Assembly (NCBI RefSeq): GCF_003025615.1
Contig: NZ_PYMJ01000026.1
Span: forward strand, 1 to 64,000
Length of the DNA: 64,000 nt
Reading direction: 5' to 3'
From: Photobacterium frigidiphilum
GTDB lineage: Bacteria; Pseudomonadota; Gammaproteobacteria; Enterobacterales; Vibrionaceae
Part shown: one piece after another, positions 8,003 to 17,824 of the stretch
How the letters are laid out: the number at the start of each line of letters is the position of its first letter
How positions within the stretch are numbered: the first letter of the stretch is position 1
Program-made: the position numbers and the translations under genes
The notes under the pieces: model-generated
What the model saw: only the letters and a program-made list of their open reading frames with translations
Database searches by the model: none
What the model was told of the DNA's origin: nothing

Positions 8003-9289
8003 TTATTGTGGTTTTAACGATCGCATTATTGCTACAGTGAGACAGCTAAGCTCTTGTGGCGTAATAATAAAAGGGGGCATGATGTAAATCAGTTTGCCAA
8101 ATGGGCGAATCCATACCCCAGCGTCGACAAAACTTTTTTGAATTTCAGCCATGTTGACAGGTTCGTATAGCTCAACTACGCCAATAGCGCCTAACCATCT
8201 AACGGCTTTAACGCAATCAAGTTGACCAATTTCAGGCAATAGCTCTGATAATTGTTGTTCAATGCTTAAGACTTGTTGCTGCCAATTACCTTGCATTAAA
8301 ATTTCGAGGCTGGCATTGCCAACGGCACAGGCTAACGGATTACCCATGAATGTGGGACCGTGCATAAAACAAGCGGCTTCACCACTGCATACCGTGTCAG
8401 CCACATGTTTGGTTGCTAGCGTAGCCGACAATGTCATATATCCACCGGTAAGTGCTTTGCCGACACACATAATATCAGGGCTAATTCCTGCATGTTCACA
8501 GGCAAACATTTTTCCTGTTCTACCGAAGCCCGTTGCAATTTCGTCTGCAATTAACAAAACATCATGTTCATCGCATAATTCACGAATGCGTTTGAGGTAC
8601 ATCGGGTGGTAAATACGCATGCCTCCTGCACCTTGAACAATGGGTTCAATAATCACAGCGGCTAATTGTTCTTTATTATTGTTTAGCTTCTCTTTGAAGT
8701 CGGTAATGTCACTTTCACACCATTCTTCGTAAAAACCACGTTCTGATGATTCCGCAAAAATGTGCTCAGGTAAGAAGCCTTTGTATAGGCTATGCATCGA
8801 ATTATCAGGGTCGGTAACCGACATCGCAGCAAATGTATCGCCATGGTAACCGTGACGAACGGTTAAGAATTTAGGGCGAGGTTGTCCTTTTGCATGCCAA
8901 TACTGCAATGCCATTTTTAACGAGACTTCAACCGCAACAGAACCAGAGTCAGCCAAGAAAACATGCTGTAAAGGTTCAGGCGTTATAGCGATCAGTTTAC
9001 GGCAAAGTTCGACAGCAGGTTCGTGCGTAATACCACCAAACATGACATGTGACATTTTATCGATTTGATTTTTTGCTGCCTGATTAAGAGCAGGGTGATT
9101 ATAGCCATGGATTGTTGACCACCATGAAGACATACCATCGATAAGCTTACGACCATCTTCCAACGTGAGATATACCCCATTGGCACTTTCAACCGGGTAA
9201 CAAGGTAATGGATTTATCGTCGATGTGTAGGGGTGCCAAACATGCTGTTGGTCAAATTCCAAATCAATCTTGCTGGTTGTTTTTTGCAC
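8003..9289 (-). CDS. bioA: Adenosylmethionine-8-amino-7-oxononanoate aminotransferase BioA
   Basis: PLP-dependent transaminase that makes 7,8-diaminopelargonic acid from KAPA using S-adenosylmethionine as amino donor; third step of biotin ring assembly. 428 aa, family length. Visible features: N-terminal QQHVWHPYTS, cofactor region with IADEIATGFGRTGKMFACEHAG, and catalytic Lys in GKALTGGYMTLS. The start appears to be GTG 9289 (MQKTTSKIDL). Divergent from bioBFCD across a 152-base gap holding a BirA-like operator, the standard gammaproteobacterial arrangement. Confidence 0.95.
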   Translation of the reverse strand: MQKTTSKIDLEFDQQHVWHPYTSTINPLPCYPVESANGVYLTLEDGRKLIDGMSSWWSTIHGYNHPALNQAAKNQIDKMSHVMFGGITHEPAVELCRKLIAITPEPLQHVFLADSGSVAVEVSLKMALQYWHAKGQPRPKFLTVRHGYHGDTFAAMSVTDPDNSMHSLYKGFLPEHIFAESSERGFYEEWCESDITDFKEKLNNNKEQLAAVIIEPIVQGAGGMRIYHPMYLKRIRELCDEHDVLLIADEIATGFGRTGKMFACEHAGISPDIMCVGKALTGGYMTLSATLATKHVADTVCSGEAACFMHGPTFMGNPLACAVGNASLEILMQGNWQQQVLSIEQQLSELLPEIGQLDCVKAVRWLGAIGVVELYEPVNMAEIQKSFVDAGVWIRPFGKLIYIMPPFIITPQELSCLTVAIMRSLKPQ

Positions 9290-9291
9290 AG

Positions 9292-9345
9292 ATGTAAACC
9301 TTGATGTCTATTGTATGTTGACAGTCTACTAACTCTCAGTAGACT
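9292..9345. promoter_or_regulatory. bioA/bioB divergent control region: BirA-like operator and a second palindrome
   Basis: ATGTAAACC (9292-9300) and TGTTGACAG (9316-9324) are spaced and oriented like the half-sites of the BirA operator TTGTAAACC-N15/16-GGTTTACAA; the left half matches 8 of 9 and the right 6 of 9. Directly beside it lies a perfect 8-bp inverted repeat AGTCTACT-N7-AGTAGACT (9323-9330 with 9338-9345). The first would give biotin repression of both arms; the second is unexplained. Confidence 0.6.
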
Positions 9346-9441
9346 AGCCAAGTATAGAAAGCCGCTAGATTCCATATATTTTCTTTTAAAGAGGATTCTA
9401 GTGAGAGCAACAATATTATTACTATAAAGAGGTTACATACT

Positions 9442-10494
9442 GTGGAAGTACGTCACGATTGGACAGTTACGGAAGTTCAAGCCTTATTCGAAAAGCCGTT
9501 TATGGATCTTGTATTTGAAGCCCAGCAAGTACATCGCCAATATCATGAACCGAACAAGGTACAGGTGAGTACATTACTTTCAATCAAAACGGGTGCATGC
9601 CCTGAAGATTGTAAATACTGCCCACAAAGTGCGCACTATCGTACAGATGTCGAGCGTGAGCGTTTATTAGAAGTTGAAAAAGTACTGGATGCTGCGCAGA
9701 AAGCGAAAGTATCGGGTGCGACGCGTTTTTGTATGGGTGCTGCTTGGAAGAACCCTAAAGAACGCGATATGCCGTACTTAATGGATATGATCCGCGGTGT
9801 TAAAGATATAGGCCTTGAGACGTGTATGACACTGGGTATGATCACGGGTGGTCAAGCCGATGAATTAGCGGGTGCCGGTTTAGATTACTACAACCATAAC
9901 CTTGATACGTCGCCAGAATATTACGGTCAGGTTATTACAACACGTACTTACCAAGATCGCTTAGACACATTAAGCCATGTGCGTGATGCAGGCATGAAAA
10001 TTTGTTCTGGCGGTATTATCGGCATGGGTGAAAGTTCACGCGACCGTGCTGGTTTATTGGTAGAGCTTGCAACATTGCCAACCCACCCTGAAAGTGTGCC
10101 AATTAATATGTTGGTAAAAGTAAAAGGCACACCAATGGAAAATGTGGAGGATGTCGACCCGTTTGATTTCATTCGTATCATTGCGGTGGCACGTATCATC
10201 ATGCCAATGTCTTCAGTGCGTTTGTCTGCGGGGCGTGAAGACATGAATGAACAGATGCAAACGCTATGTTTCATGGCGGGTGCTAACTCAGTATTCTATG
10301 GTTGTAAGCTATTAACAACACCTAACCCAGGTGAAGATAAAGACATGCAGTTGTTTGCAAAGCTAGGTATTAATCGCCAAGAGCAAGCAGCGAAACCTGA
10401 TGAAGTGCAAGAGCATGAATTATTAGGTCAGGTTGCACAACGTGTTGCTGCGCGCCCAGGTAAAGATGATTTATTCTACGATGCCACTGTCTAA
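9442..10494 (+). CDS. bioB: Biotin synthase BioB
   Basis: Radical SAM enzyme that inserts sulfur into dethiobiotin. 350 aa versus 346 in E. coli, collinear. The SAM-binding cluster CPEDCKYC follows TLLSIKTGA near residue 53; [29 protein letters not shown] and [12 protein letters not shown] carry the further conserved residues including the Arg ligand of the [2Fe-2S] cluster. The start is GTG 9442 with GAGG about nine bases upstream. First gene of bioBFCD; its stop overlaps the bioF start by 14 bases, so translation is probably coupled. Confidence 0.97.
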   Translation: MEVRHDWTVTEVQALFEKPFMDLVFEAQQVHRQYHEPNKVQVSTLLSIKTGACPEDCKYCPQSAHYRTDVERERLLEVEKVLDAAQKAKVSGATRFCMGAAWKNPKERDMPYLMDMIRGVKDIGLETCMTLGMITGGQADELAGAGLDYYNHNLDTSPEYYGQVITTRTYQDRLDTLSHVRDAGMKICSGGIIGMGESSRDRAGLLVELATLPTHPESVPINMLVKVKGTPMENVEDVDPFDFIRIIAVARIIMPMSSVRLSAGREDMNEQMQTLCFMAGANSVFYGCKLLTTPNPGEDKDMQLFAKLGINRQEQAAKPDEVQEHELLGQVAQRVAARPGKDDLFYDATV

Positions 10495-11659
10495 TCGTCG
10501 TTTTAACCACAAAATAAAACACGCGCTGGAAGCACGAGAAACCCAAGGGTTATATCGCCAGCGTGCTTGTTTGTCTCGTGCTGAGCAAAGTGTTTACCAT
10601 CAAGGTGCATCATTACTTAACTTTTCGAGTAATGACTACCTTGGCTTGGCACAAGATCCCACCATACTATCGGCATGGCAAGAAGGGTTAACGCTATTCG
10701 GTGCTGGTAGTGGTGCATCACCATTAGTGACGGGTTTTCATTCTGCTCACAAAACACTAGAAGATCAACTTGCCGACTGGCTGGGTTACGATCGCGCGTT
10801 ATTATTCAATAGCGGTTTCAGTGCGAACCAAGCGGTATTGTTTACGATTCCAGATAAGCATGATGTATTAATTCAAGATAAATTGAACCATGCATCATTG
10901 ATGGAAGCTGGCATGTTATCACCTGCAACCATGCGCCGATTCGCTCATAATGATCTCTCTGCATTGGCTCGCTTACTTCATCAAACCAATGATAAATCTC
11001 CGTCTATTAACCCATTAGTGATTACTGAAGGGGTCTTTAGCATGGATGGTGATCTATCACCGTTGGCTACAATTTCTGAGCAATGTAGCCAGCATGATGC
11101 GTGGTTAATGGTTGATGATGCACATGGCTGTGGGGTATTGGGTGATAAAGGGCGAGGCAGTTGTGACTTTGCAGGGGTGAAAGCCGACATACTTATTGTG
11201 ACATTTGGTAAAGCCTTTGGCTTATCAGGTGCTGCTGTCATGTGCAATAACGATACTGCTGAATACTTAATTCAATTTGCGCGTCATTTCATTTATTCGA
11301 CGTCAATGCCTCCATCACAAGCTCACGCGTTAAGTGCGGCTTGTCGTCTTATTCAATCAGATGATTGGCGTCGTGAAAAATTGCACGATTTAGGGCACTT
11401 ACTCTTTGAAAATGTCGAGAATTCAATACAACTGGTTGATACACACACGCCTATCAAACCCTTAATTATTGGCGATAGTCATAAAGCGTTATCGGTTTCC
11501 AATGCATTAAAAGCGAAAGGTTTATGGGTAAGTGCAATTAGACCACCAACCGTACCCGTAAATAGTGCGCGTTTAAGAATAACGTTAACAGCCGCACACA
11601 CAGAACAAGATATTAAACGATTAGCAACAACGTTAAATGAGGTGATTAATGATGAATAA
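10481..11659 (+). CDS. bioF: 8-amino-7-oxononanoate synthase BioF
   Basis: PLP enzyme that condenses pimeloyl-ACP with L-alanine to KAPA, first step of ring assembly. The frame is open from 10433, but ATG 10481 ([12 protein letters not shown]) fits the family N terminus and lies inside the end of bioB, giving 392 aa. Recognisable: [10 protein letters not shown], the PLP site [11 protein letters not shown] and the Schiff-base Lys in [11 protein letters not shown]. Overlaps bioB by 14 bases and bioC by 11, as in a tightly coupled operon. Confidence 0.95.
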   Translation: MPLSNRRFNHKIKHALEARETQGLYRQRACLSRAEQSVYHQGASLLNFSSNDYLGLAQDPTILSAWQEGLTLFGAGSGASPLVTGFHSAHKTLEDQLADWLGYDRALLFNSGFSANQAVLFTIPDKHDVLIQDKLNHASLMEAGMLSPATMRRFAHNDLSALARLLHQTNDKSPSINPLVITEGVFSMDGDLSPLATISEQCSQHDAWLMVDDAHGCGVLGDKGRGSCDFAGVKADILIVTFGKAFGLSGAAVMCNNDTAEYLIQFARHFIYSTSMPPSQAHALSAACRLIQSDDWRREKLHDLGHLLFENVENSIQLVDTHTPIKPLIIGDSHKALSVSNALKAKGLWVSAIRPPTVPVNSARLRITLTAAHTEQDIKRLATTLNEVINDE

Positions 11660-12488
11660 AGTTAATGCTGTCACCCATGACAAAGCAGAATTAAAAACAA
11701 ACAACATTCCTCGAATTGATAAACAAGCCGTGGCAGAAGCATTTGGCCGTGCAGCTAAGCATTACGATAAAGCGGCTGCTTTTCAGCGCATTGTTGGTCA
11801 TCAGTTGCTTGAGCGTTTACCTGCCGTTATTCCCACAGGTACTCGCGTATTAGATTTAGGGTGCGGCACGGGGTACTTTTCAGAACAATTAATGCAACGT
11901 GGTTATGATGTTTCTGCCGCTGATTTATCGATAGAAATGCTAGCACAGGCAAAGTCTCGTTGTGGCGATAGTGTTACCTATTTAGAAGCTGATGCTGAAA
12001 ACTTACCAATTGCAGATAATCAGTTTGATGTTGCTTTCAGTAGCCTTGCCTTACAGTGGTGTGATGACCTGTCTGTACCATTGAAAGAGTTGCGTCGTGT
12101 GGTGAAGCCAGGTGGACGAATTATGTTTACCACTTTAGTAGAGGGTTCGTTATTTGAGCTTTCACAGGCATGGCAAGAGGTTGATCGATATCAACATGTG
12201 AATCATTTTCTTTCGCAAAAGGCGATAAAACTTGCGCTGGCGCAAGCGGGAGGGGCAATCGATACCCTAGACTTCAAACCAATTAGAGTGAATTATCCAG
12301 CGGCAGTTGGACTCATGAAGGACCTAAAAGGGATAGGGGCGACTCATTTACCACAAGGGCGCAAAGCAGGCTTGGCCGGTCGTAAAACGATCATGGCATT
12401 AGAGAGCGCCTACAATGAGTTTCGAGATGAGAATGGTCAACTGCCTGCTACATATCAAGTCTGTTTTGGAGTAATAATAAATGACTAA
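11649..12488 (+). CDS. bioC: Malonyl-ACP O-methyltransferase BioC
   Basis: SAM-dependent methyltransferase that methylates malonyl-ACP so that fatty acid synthesis can build the pimeloyl chain. 279 aa. Class I methyltransferase motif I is [16 protein letters not shown] near residue 65, with the acidic end of motif II at [11 protein letters not shown] and the family signature [20 protein letters not shown] precedes the double ATG; start overlaps the bioF end by 11 bases and its end overlaps bioD by 8. No bioH is seen in the window, so the pimeloyl-ester hydrolase must lie elsewhere. Confidence 0.95.
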   Translation: MMNKVNAVTHDKAELKTNNIPRIDKQAVAEAFGRAAKHYDKAAAFQRIVGHQLLERLPAVIPTGTRVLDLGCGTGYFSEQLMQRGYDVSAADLSIEMLAQAKSRCGDSVTYLEADAENLPIADNQFDVAFSSLALQWCDDLSVPLKELRRVVKPGGRIMFTTLVEGSLFELSQAWQEVDRYQHVNHFLSQKAIKLALAQAGGAIDTLDFKPIRVNYPAAVGLMKDLKGIGATHLPQGRKAGLAGRKTIMALESAYNEFRDENGQLPATYQVCFGVIIND

Positions 12489-13161
12489 CGCTTTCTTTCT
12501 TACAGGTACAGATACCGAAGTCGGTAAAACTGTAGCCTCTCGCGCAATTTTACACGCAGCTGGTAGCGCGAATATTAAGATGGCGGGTTATAAGCCTGTG
12601 GCATCAGATAGCACACCAACAGATGAAGGGATGCGTAATTCAGACGCATTGTATATTCAAGATGCTTCAGTGGTTGAACTGGACTATCAAGAAGTTAATC
12701 CATACGCATTCGAAGCCGCCATTTCTCCCCACCTTGCGGCAGAGCAAGAAGGGCAAGTGATAGATTTTGATGTATTAAGCGCAGGCTTAGAGCATCTTAA
12801 AAGTAAATCAGAAGCCGTACTTATCGAAGGTGCTGGTGGCTGGCGTGTGCCGATTTCTCATACCGATTTTCTATCAAGTTGGGTGAAGCGTGAAAAGCTG
12901 CCTGTTATCTTGGTTGTGGGTGTAAAACTGGGTTGTTTAAGCCATGCAATGCTTACTGCAGAAGCGATTAAAAATGATGGTTTAGAGTTGGTTGGTTGGG
13001 TTGCTAATCGTATTAATCCAGGCACAGAAAACTACGCTGATATTATTAAAATGCTAGAGCACAATCTGCCAGGTAAAAAGATGGGCGAAATCCCATATAT
13101 GCCGGCAATTAAAAAACGTGACTTATCAAAGTTTATTGATTTAAGTGCGTTAGGTTTATAG
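12481..13161 (+). CDS. bioD: Dethiobiotin synthetase BioD
   Basis: ATP-dependent carboxylation of diaminopelargonate to dethiobiotin. 226 aa, collinear with E. coli BioD1. The P-loop [15 protein letters not shown] begins at residue 6; [36 protein letters not shown] and [15 protein letters not shown] are all in place. Last gene of bioBFCD; followed by a strong terminator. Confidence 0.96.
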   Translation: MTNAFFLTGTDTEVGKTVASRAILHAAGSANIKMAGYKPVASDSTPTDEGMRNSDALYIQDASVVELDYQEVNPYAFEAAISPHLAAEQEGQVIDFDVLSAGLEHLKSKSEAVLIEGAGGWRVPISHTDFLSSWVKREKLPVILVVGVKLGCLSHAMLTAEAIKNDGLELVGWVANRINPGTENYADIIKMLEHNLPGKKMGEIPYMPAIKKRDLSKFIDLSALGL

Positions 13162-13205
13162 CGCTGTTTAGTGTGTAAGTAAGCAATTACTAGATACTAG
13201 ACATG

Positions 13206-13234
13206 AAAAAAGGCACTGAAAAGTGCCTTTTTTT
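13206..13234 (+). terminator. Rho-independent terminator of bioBFCD
   Basis: AGGCACT-GAAA-AGTGCCT stem (13211-13217 with 13222-13228), followed by a run of seven T and preceded by six A. Confidence 0.9.
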
Positions 13235-13286
13235 GATCTTTCTCTTTATGGGGTACGTTTAGAAAAGAGAAAAAAGAGGGAGTTGG

Positions 13287-13469
13287 ATGGAGTTATATCA
13301 AACGGTTTTAGTCGCTGCAGCAACTGGTTTTTGCTCTGCGTTTGGTACAGGCGTAGCCATGAAAACAGGCATTAAGTGGATGCGTGAAATGATGATAAAA
13401 ATGGATGCTCGACTCACTCGCTTAGAGCAAAAAAATAAAGCCACTGGCTGGCAGTGGCTTTACTTATAA
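13287..13469 (+). CDS. Small membrane-associated hypothetical protein (60 aa)
   Basis: 60 residues, preceded by AGAGGGAG at suitable spacing. The first half is hydrophobic with small residues (LVAAATGFCSAFGTGVAM), a probable membrane helix; the second half is basic and amphipathic (WMREMMIKMDARLTRLEQK), a possible short coiled coil. I do not recognise a family. Its last codons form a perfect hairpin followed by a few T, so the terminator seems to overlap the end of the gene. Confidence 0.65.
   Translation: MELYQTVLVAAATGFCSAFGTGVAMKTGIKWMREMMIKMDARLTRLEQKNKATGWQWLYL
13437..13461 (+). terminator. Hairpin overlapping the end of the 60-aa gene
   Basis: Perfect 10-bp stem AAAGCCACTG/CAGTGGCTTT, loop GCTGG. 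It spans the last ten codons. A weaker second hairpin with a T run follows at about 13548-13567 (AAAGCATT/AATGCTTT). Confidence 0.55.
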
Positions 13470-13577
13470 TTACTTGGTGTGGACGCTGCGTGATCATCTA
13501 TGTTTTAAATGCCATATAAAACATAATTTTGCGTTGTCACACAAAGCATTGAAATGCTTTTTTATAGCGTAATCATC

Positions 13578-13742
13578 TTAGCTGTTATCGCCTGTTAATC
13601 CGATAAGTGCTTCTTGGGTATTTGTCAGTTTAGGTTTACCTGATGCATCAAGCCCTAATTCCTTATGAGCTTCATCAACTGACATACCAAGATGACAGCA
13701 AAGAATATCAATCGCAACTTGGTAGTTCTCTTTGTCGGCCAT
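13578..13742 (-). CDS. Small conserved hypothetical protein (54 aa)
   Basis: The frame is open much farther upstream, but AAGGAGG at 13753-13747 sits four bases before ATG 13742 (MADKENYQVAID), so I take that start over the longer one; the adjacent ATG 13745 is too close to the ribosome site. The product is acidic and soluble with two adjacent Cys (ILCCHLGMSVDEAHKELGL). The middle resembles a short helical motif, but I recognise no family. It faces away from the 60-aa gene and lies upstream of the Usp gene in the same direction of reading. Confidence 0.7.
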   Translation of the reverse strand: MADKENYQVAIDILCCHLGMSVDEAHKELGLDASGKPKLTNTQEALIGLTGDNS

Positions 13743-13854
13743 CATTCCTCCTTGATAAATAGACTGGTGTTTAAAACACCTGACATCAACAATAATCAAT
13801 ATGCGCACTAGATGCAATAAGACTAAAGTCTAAGATTTAGTCTTATTTCCATTT

Positions 13855-14703
13855 CTAGCGAATGAGTAAGAGCGGTACTTGGCTTTTGGTTAGCATTTCA
13901 GTGGTATTACTGCCTAAGAAAAACTGCCTAACGCGTGAATGCCCATAAGCGCCCATCACAATAAGACCAATATCATTGTGTGTTTGATAGTGCACCAGTG
14001 CAGAGTGGATATCGCCCTCAATGATTTTTTCCAAGACATCGATATTTTCAGCATGTAATTTCTTAGCGGCAACATGGAAAGATTCTGTGCGATCATTCTC
14101 GTCTTTCACCATCACTAAGTGGCAGGTTAATCCATTTAATAACGGGGTTTTTATCGCTTTATCGATGAGTTTTTGGCTGATATCACTGCCATCAAATGCA
14201 ATCATGAACGACTTTGGTTCGTTAAACGGCTTTATTGCGACTAAGGTATGTGCCTTTATAGAGCGAATAACACTTTCAAGCTGAGAACCAATCGCGGTGG
14301 TTTGATTTTGATGTGCTTCACCTGATTTACCAATCACCAGCAAGCGAGTTTCAGCTTCAATATCAAGCAGAGATTCAACAAAGTCACCGTGTCTTTGTTG
14401 TTTAATGACGTTAGGCAAACCTTGCTGATTCGCTCTTTCCATCATATCGGCAAGTAAATACTTCCCATGTTTAAGGGCCAATTTACTGCGTTGTTCATCT
14501 AGTGCCGTTAAATCTTCAAGAAGTTGCTCTCGGCTGCCTAATCCAATACTACCTGATAACTCACTTGTTACAGGGTATTCCGACTTATCTAATACATGCA
14601 GTATTTTTAAAGGGACGTCTAAGTGTTTGGCTGCCCAAATGCTAGCATCACACACAGTTGTCGACATGGATGAACCATCAATACACGCGATAATATTTTT
14701 CAT
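13855..14703 (-). CDS. Universal stress protein, tandem UspA domains
   Basis: 282 residues holding two UspA domains (about 1-140 and 150-282). The second keeps the ATP-binding pattern G-X2-G-X9-G-S (GAYGHSRVRQFFLGSN); the first has the same region altered (GKSGEAHQNQ). ATG 14703 gives the canonical opening MKNIIACIDGS. Ten bases downstream of the SulP transporter gene, so the two are probably one operon; Usp-SulP pairs are common and suggest the stress protein serves or senses anion (bicarbonate or sulfate) transport. That link is inference. Confidence 0.9.
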   Translation of the reverse strand: MKNIIACIDGSSMSTTVCDASIWAAKHLDVPLKILHVLDKSEYPVTSELSGSIGLGSREQLLEDLTALDEQRSKLALKHGKYLLADMMERANQQGLPNVIKQQRHGDFVESLLDIEAETRLLVIGKSGEAHQNQTTAIGSQLESVIRSIKAHTLVAIKPFNEPKSFMIAFDGSDISQKLIDKAIKTPLLNGLTCHLVMVKDENDRTESFHVAAKKLHAENIDVLEKIIEGDIHSALVHYQTHNDIGLIVMGAYGHSRVRQFFLGSNTTEMLTKSQVPLLLIR

Positions 14704-14713
14704 TATAAATTCC

Positions 14714-16204
14714 TTAGTGACCAGCCATTAGTTTTTCAACTTCTTCAGGTTTGTCGTGAATACCAAATTTATCGACAAGGGTATTTGTTGCTTCATTCAT
14801 TCCAATTAACTCAACGGTTGCACCTTCACGACGGAATTTGATAACGACTTTATCAAGTGCTGATACTGAGGTGATATCCCAAAAGTGGGCGGAAGAAAGA
14901 TCGATAGTGACGTGATCTAACACTTCTTTAAAATCAAATGACTTTAAAAATTGCTCTGAAGAGGCAAAGAATATTTGTCCTATCACTTTATAGTGACGTG
15001 ATGCACTAGCGGTATTGTTATCACTTTTCACTACCATAAAACGACTGATTTTGTTGGCAAAGAATAAAGCCGCGAGTAATACACCGACAAAAACGCCGAT
15101 AGCGAGATTATGACTGGCAACCACCACAGCAACGGTAACCACCATCACAATATTGCTCGAAAGCGGATGCTTTTTTAGGTTTCGTAGCGAATCCCATGAG
15201 AATGTACCAATTGATACCATAATCATGACGGCAACTAACGCAGCCATTGGGATCTGCTTGAGCCAATCCCCAAGGAAAACCACCATCACTAACAAGAACA
15301 CACCTGCCGATAAACATGACAACCGACCACGGCCGCCCGATTTAATGTTGATTATTGATTGACCGATCATCGCACAGCCCGCCATACCACCCATCAAACC
15401 CGCGCCAATATTCGCTAAGCCTTGACCTTTACATTCTCGGTTTTTATCACTTTCTGTATCGGTAAGATCATCAACAATGGTTGCTGTCATTAGGGATTCA
15501 AGTAAGCCAACAGCCGCTAACCCGAATGAGTAAGGAAGAATAATCAGCAATGTTTCTAGGTTTAAAGGAACATCAGGCCAAAGGAAGATAGGAAGTGTGT
15601 CGGGAAGCTGCCCCATATCACCCACGGTTTTAATATCTAAGCCGACCAAGATAGAAACAATGGTGAGGGAAACAATACACACTAAAGGAGAAGGTAATAA
15701 TTTTCCGATAGCGGGTAGGTAGGGGAACAGGTAAATAATACCCAAACCAGCAGCTGTCATGGCGTAAACGTGCCAAGTTACATTAGTCAGCTCTGGTAAC
15801 TGTGCCATAAAAATTAAAATGGCGAGCGCATTTACAAAACCGGTGACAACCGATCGAGAAATAAAGCGCATTAAGCTACCCAGTTTAAGATACCCAGCGG
15901 CTATTTGTATCACACCTGTGAGTACGGTTGCCGCTAATAGGTATTCCAGCCCATGATCTTTTACTAACGTGACCATCAGTAACGCCATTGCACCGGTTGC
16001 AGCTGAAATCATTCCAGGCCTGCCGCCTGTAAATGCAATAATAACAGCCATAGAAAATGACGCATAAAGACCGACTTTTGGATCGAGACCAGCAATAATT
16101 GAGAAGGCAATAGCTTCAGGAATAAGTGCCAAAGCAACAACAAGACCAGCAAGAAGATCGCCCTTCACATTGAAGAACCAATCTTTTTTTACAGTATCTA
16201 ACAT
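14714..16204 (-). CDS. SulP-family inorganic anion transporter with STAS domain
   Basis: 496 aa inner-membrane protein of the SLC26/SulP family, which moves sulfate, bicarbonate or dicarboxylates. The hydrophobic part (about 15-390) starts with the family motif [20 protein letters not shown] and continues with [16 protein letters not shown] and the conserved [14 protein letters not shown]-terminal STAS domain follows (about 405-490, [11 protein letters not shown] and [18 protein letters not shown]). The substrate cannot be told from sequence; length and composition are like BicA-type bicarbonate carriers. First gene of an operon with the Usp gene. Confidence 0.9.
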   Translation of the reverse strand: MLDTVKKDWFFNVKGDLLAGLVVALALIPEAIAFSIIAGLDPKVGLYASFSMAVIIAFTGGRPGMISAATGAMALLMVTLVKDHGLEYLLAATVLTGVIQIAAGYLKLGSLMRFISRSVVTGFVNALAILIFMAQLPELTNVTWHVYAMTAAGLGIIYLFPYLPAIGKLLPSPLVCIVSLTIVSILVGLDIKTVGDMGQLPDTLPIFLWPDVPLNLETLLIILPYSFGLAAVGLLESLMTATIVDDLTDTESDKNRECKGQGLANIGAGLMGGMAGCAMIGQSIINIKSGGRGRLSCLSAGVFLLVMVVFLGDWLKQIPMAALVAVMIMVSIGTFSWDSLRNLKKHPLSSNIVMVVTVAVVVASHNLAIGVFVGVLLAALFFANKISRFMVVKSDNNTASASRHYKVIGQIFFASSEQFLKSFDFKEVLDHVTIDLSSAHFWDITSVSALDKVVIKFRREGATVELIGMNEATNTLVDKFGIHDKPEEVEKLMAGH

Positions 16205-16791
16205 TCAATATACTCAAATTATTAAAATTTGCGCGAACGGAAACCATCAGGTAATAACCTGATAAAAATGTAGCGACAAATTTTATAGGGGTGCTGCTGG
16301 TGATTAAAACGCACAGCAAGATGGGCAGCAAAAGTGCTACCTAGATAGTGATTTGTTGGAACGAGAGTGTTCCGAAGTGATTGTCTAAGGCGGAGTGATC
16401 GTCAAAAGTTTATATCCACGAAATGTGTAGGCGCACATTGTAGAGATAAAGCAATGAAGAAACAAGTGAGTGCTTTACTCTTCGATTTACAATAGTGAAC
16501 ACTGTTCAGTTTTTAGACAGTCATGTTAGTTATAACAGTAGAATGATAATAATGACTAAATTTTGTCATTATGCCTCACTGGAATTGTAACGGTTTAATA
16601 ACAAGACCTGTAAACCTTAAATTTACCTATGTAGCATTAACAATCATTCTTTAGCTTGATACGAATGGTAACAATTATGTTCTTTCACTTGTAATTGCTT
16701 TGAACGACCATATATAAAGTAGACTGTAGATGGCACATACCATCTATTATGTATTTGAAGCTTCTTTTATTTATTGGAGATAATTGGAAAT
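16205..16791. other. Long intergenic region between SulP and htpX promoters
   Basis: About 590 bases with no convincing gene. It must hold two divergent promoters. A perfect 6-bp-arm palindrome TGAACA-C-TGTTCA lies at 16496-16508 and might be a regulator site; the rest is AT-rich and unstructured to my reading. Confidence 0.4.
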
Positions 16792-17673
16792 ATGAAGCGA
16801 ATTGCTCTGTTCTTGGCAACCAACCTTGCCGTAATGCTGGTATTCAGCGTTGTCTTGAATGTTGTTTATGCTGTAACAGGTATGCAGCCTGGTAGCCTAT
16901 CTGGCTTATTGGTAATGGCTGCGCTGTTCGGTTTTGGTGGCTCGCTATTCTCACTCTTCATGTCAAAGAAGATGGCTCTTCGTTCTGTTGGTGGTTCAGT
17001 TATTGAGCATCCTCGCAATGAAACAGAGCACTGGTTGATGGAAACGGTTTCGCGTCAAGCGCAACAAGCAGGCATTGGTATGCCAACCGTTGCGGTTTAT
17101 GACTCTGCTGATATCAACGCATTTGCAACAGGCGCTAAGCGCGATGATTCACTGGTTGCGGTTTCAACGGGTTTGCTTCATAGCATGACACGTGATGAAG
17201 CTGAAGCGGTACTTGCTCACGAAATTAGCCACATCTCTAATGGTGATATGGTAACGATGACCTTGATGCAAGGCGTTGTGAATACCTTTGTTATTTTTGT
17301 TTCTCGTTTAGTAGCGGGTGCAATCAGTGGTGTTAACAACAGTGATGAAGAAGGCGGAGGCGGCAGTTACATAACGTACTTCATCGTCTCTTCAATTATG
17401 GAAGTACTGTTTGGCTTCTTAGCAAGCATTCTAACTATGTGGTATAGCCGACACCGTGAATTTAAAGCGGACGCGGGTTCTGCGAACTTAGTCGGTAAAG
17501 AAAAGATGATTGCTGCGTTAGAGCGTTTGAAAATGAGCCAAGAGCCACAGTTAGAAGGCTCTATGATGGCATTTGGTATCAATGGTAAGAAGAAGTCATT
17601 GTCTGAATTGTTTATGACTCACCCACCACTAGACAAGCGTATTGATGCTTTACGCAGTGGTGAGCACCTTTAA
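16792..17673 (+). CDS. htpX: Protease HtpX, inner-membrane M48 metallopeptidase
   Basis: Membrane-bound zinc protease of the envelope stress response that cleaves misfolded membrane proteins. 293 aa from ATG 16792 ([17 protein letters not shown]), the family start; a frame open six codons further has no advantage. Two N-terminal membrane helices, the zinc motif HEISH in [20 protein letters not shown] (near residue 140), two further helices, then the third zinc ligand region [13 protein letters not shown]. The C-terminal [11 protein letters not shown] is conserved. In E. coli it is under Cpx and heat-shock control; I could not confirm such sites here. Confidence 0.95.
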   Translation: MKRIALFLATNLAVMLVFSVVLNVVYAVTGMQPGSLSGLLVMAALFGFGGSLFSLFMSKKMALRSVGGSVIEHPRNETEHWLMETVSRQAQQAGIGMPTVAVYDSADINAFATGAKRDDSLVAVSTGLLHSMTRDEAEAVLAHEISHISNGDMVTMTLMQGVVNTFVIFVSRLVAGAISGVNNSDEEGGGGSYITYFIVSSIMEVLFGFLASILTMWYSRHREFKADAGSANLVGKEKMIAALERLKMSQEPQLEGSMMAFGINGKKKSLSELFMTHPPLDKRIDALRSGEHL

Positions 17674-17705
17674 TCAAGAATAGTTAAGCGTTTATAAACG
17701 TTACG

Positions 17706-17741
17706 TTATTTGATTATAGATGATCTTATTTGATTATAGAT
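17706..17741. repeat. Short tandem direct repeat downstream of htpX
   Basis: TTATTTGATTATAGAT occurs at 17706-17721 and again at 17726-17741, a 20-base period. It lies just before the shared terminator. Confidence 0.9.
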
Positions 17742-17750
17742 AAAGATAAG

Positions 17751-17802
17751 AAAACCCTTTTGACCTTTTGTTACGACGAGTAACAGGGCAAAAGGGTTTT
17801 TT
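17751..17802. terminator. Bidirectional terminator between htpX and the MFS gene
   Basis: Perfect 12-bp arms AAAACCCTTTTG/CAAAAGGGTTTT (17751-17762 with 17789-17800) with an inner GTTAC/GTAAC stem and T runs on both strands. Confidence 0.9.
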
Positions 17803-17824
17803 ATTGGATGTGGTATTACCCTTG

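Noticed and set aside
16496-16508. TGAACA-C-TGTTCA palindrome as a specific regulator site for htpX
   Set aside because: It is close to 300 bases from the gene, short, and matches no consensus I can name; listed only as a landmark.
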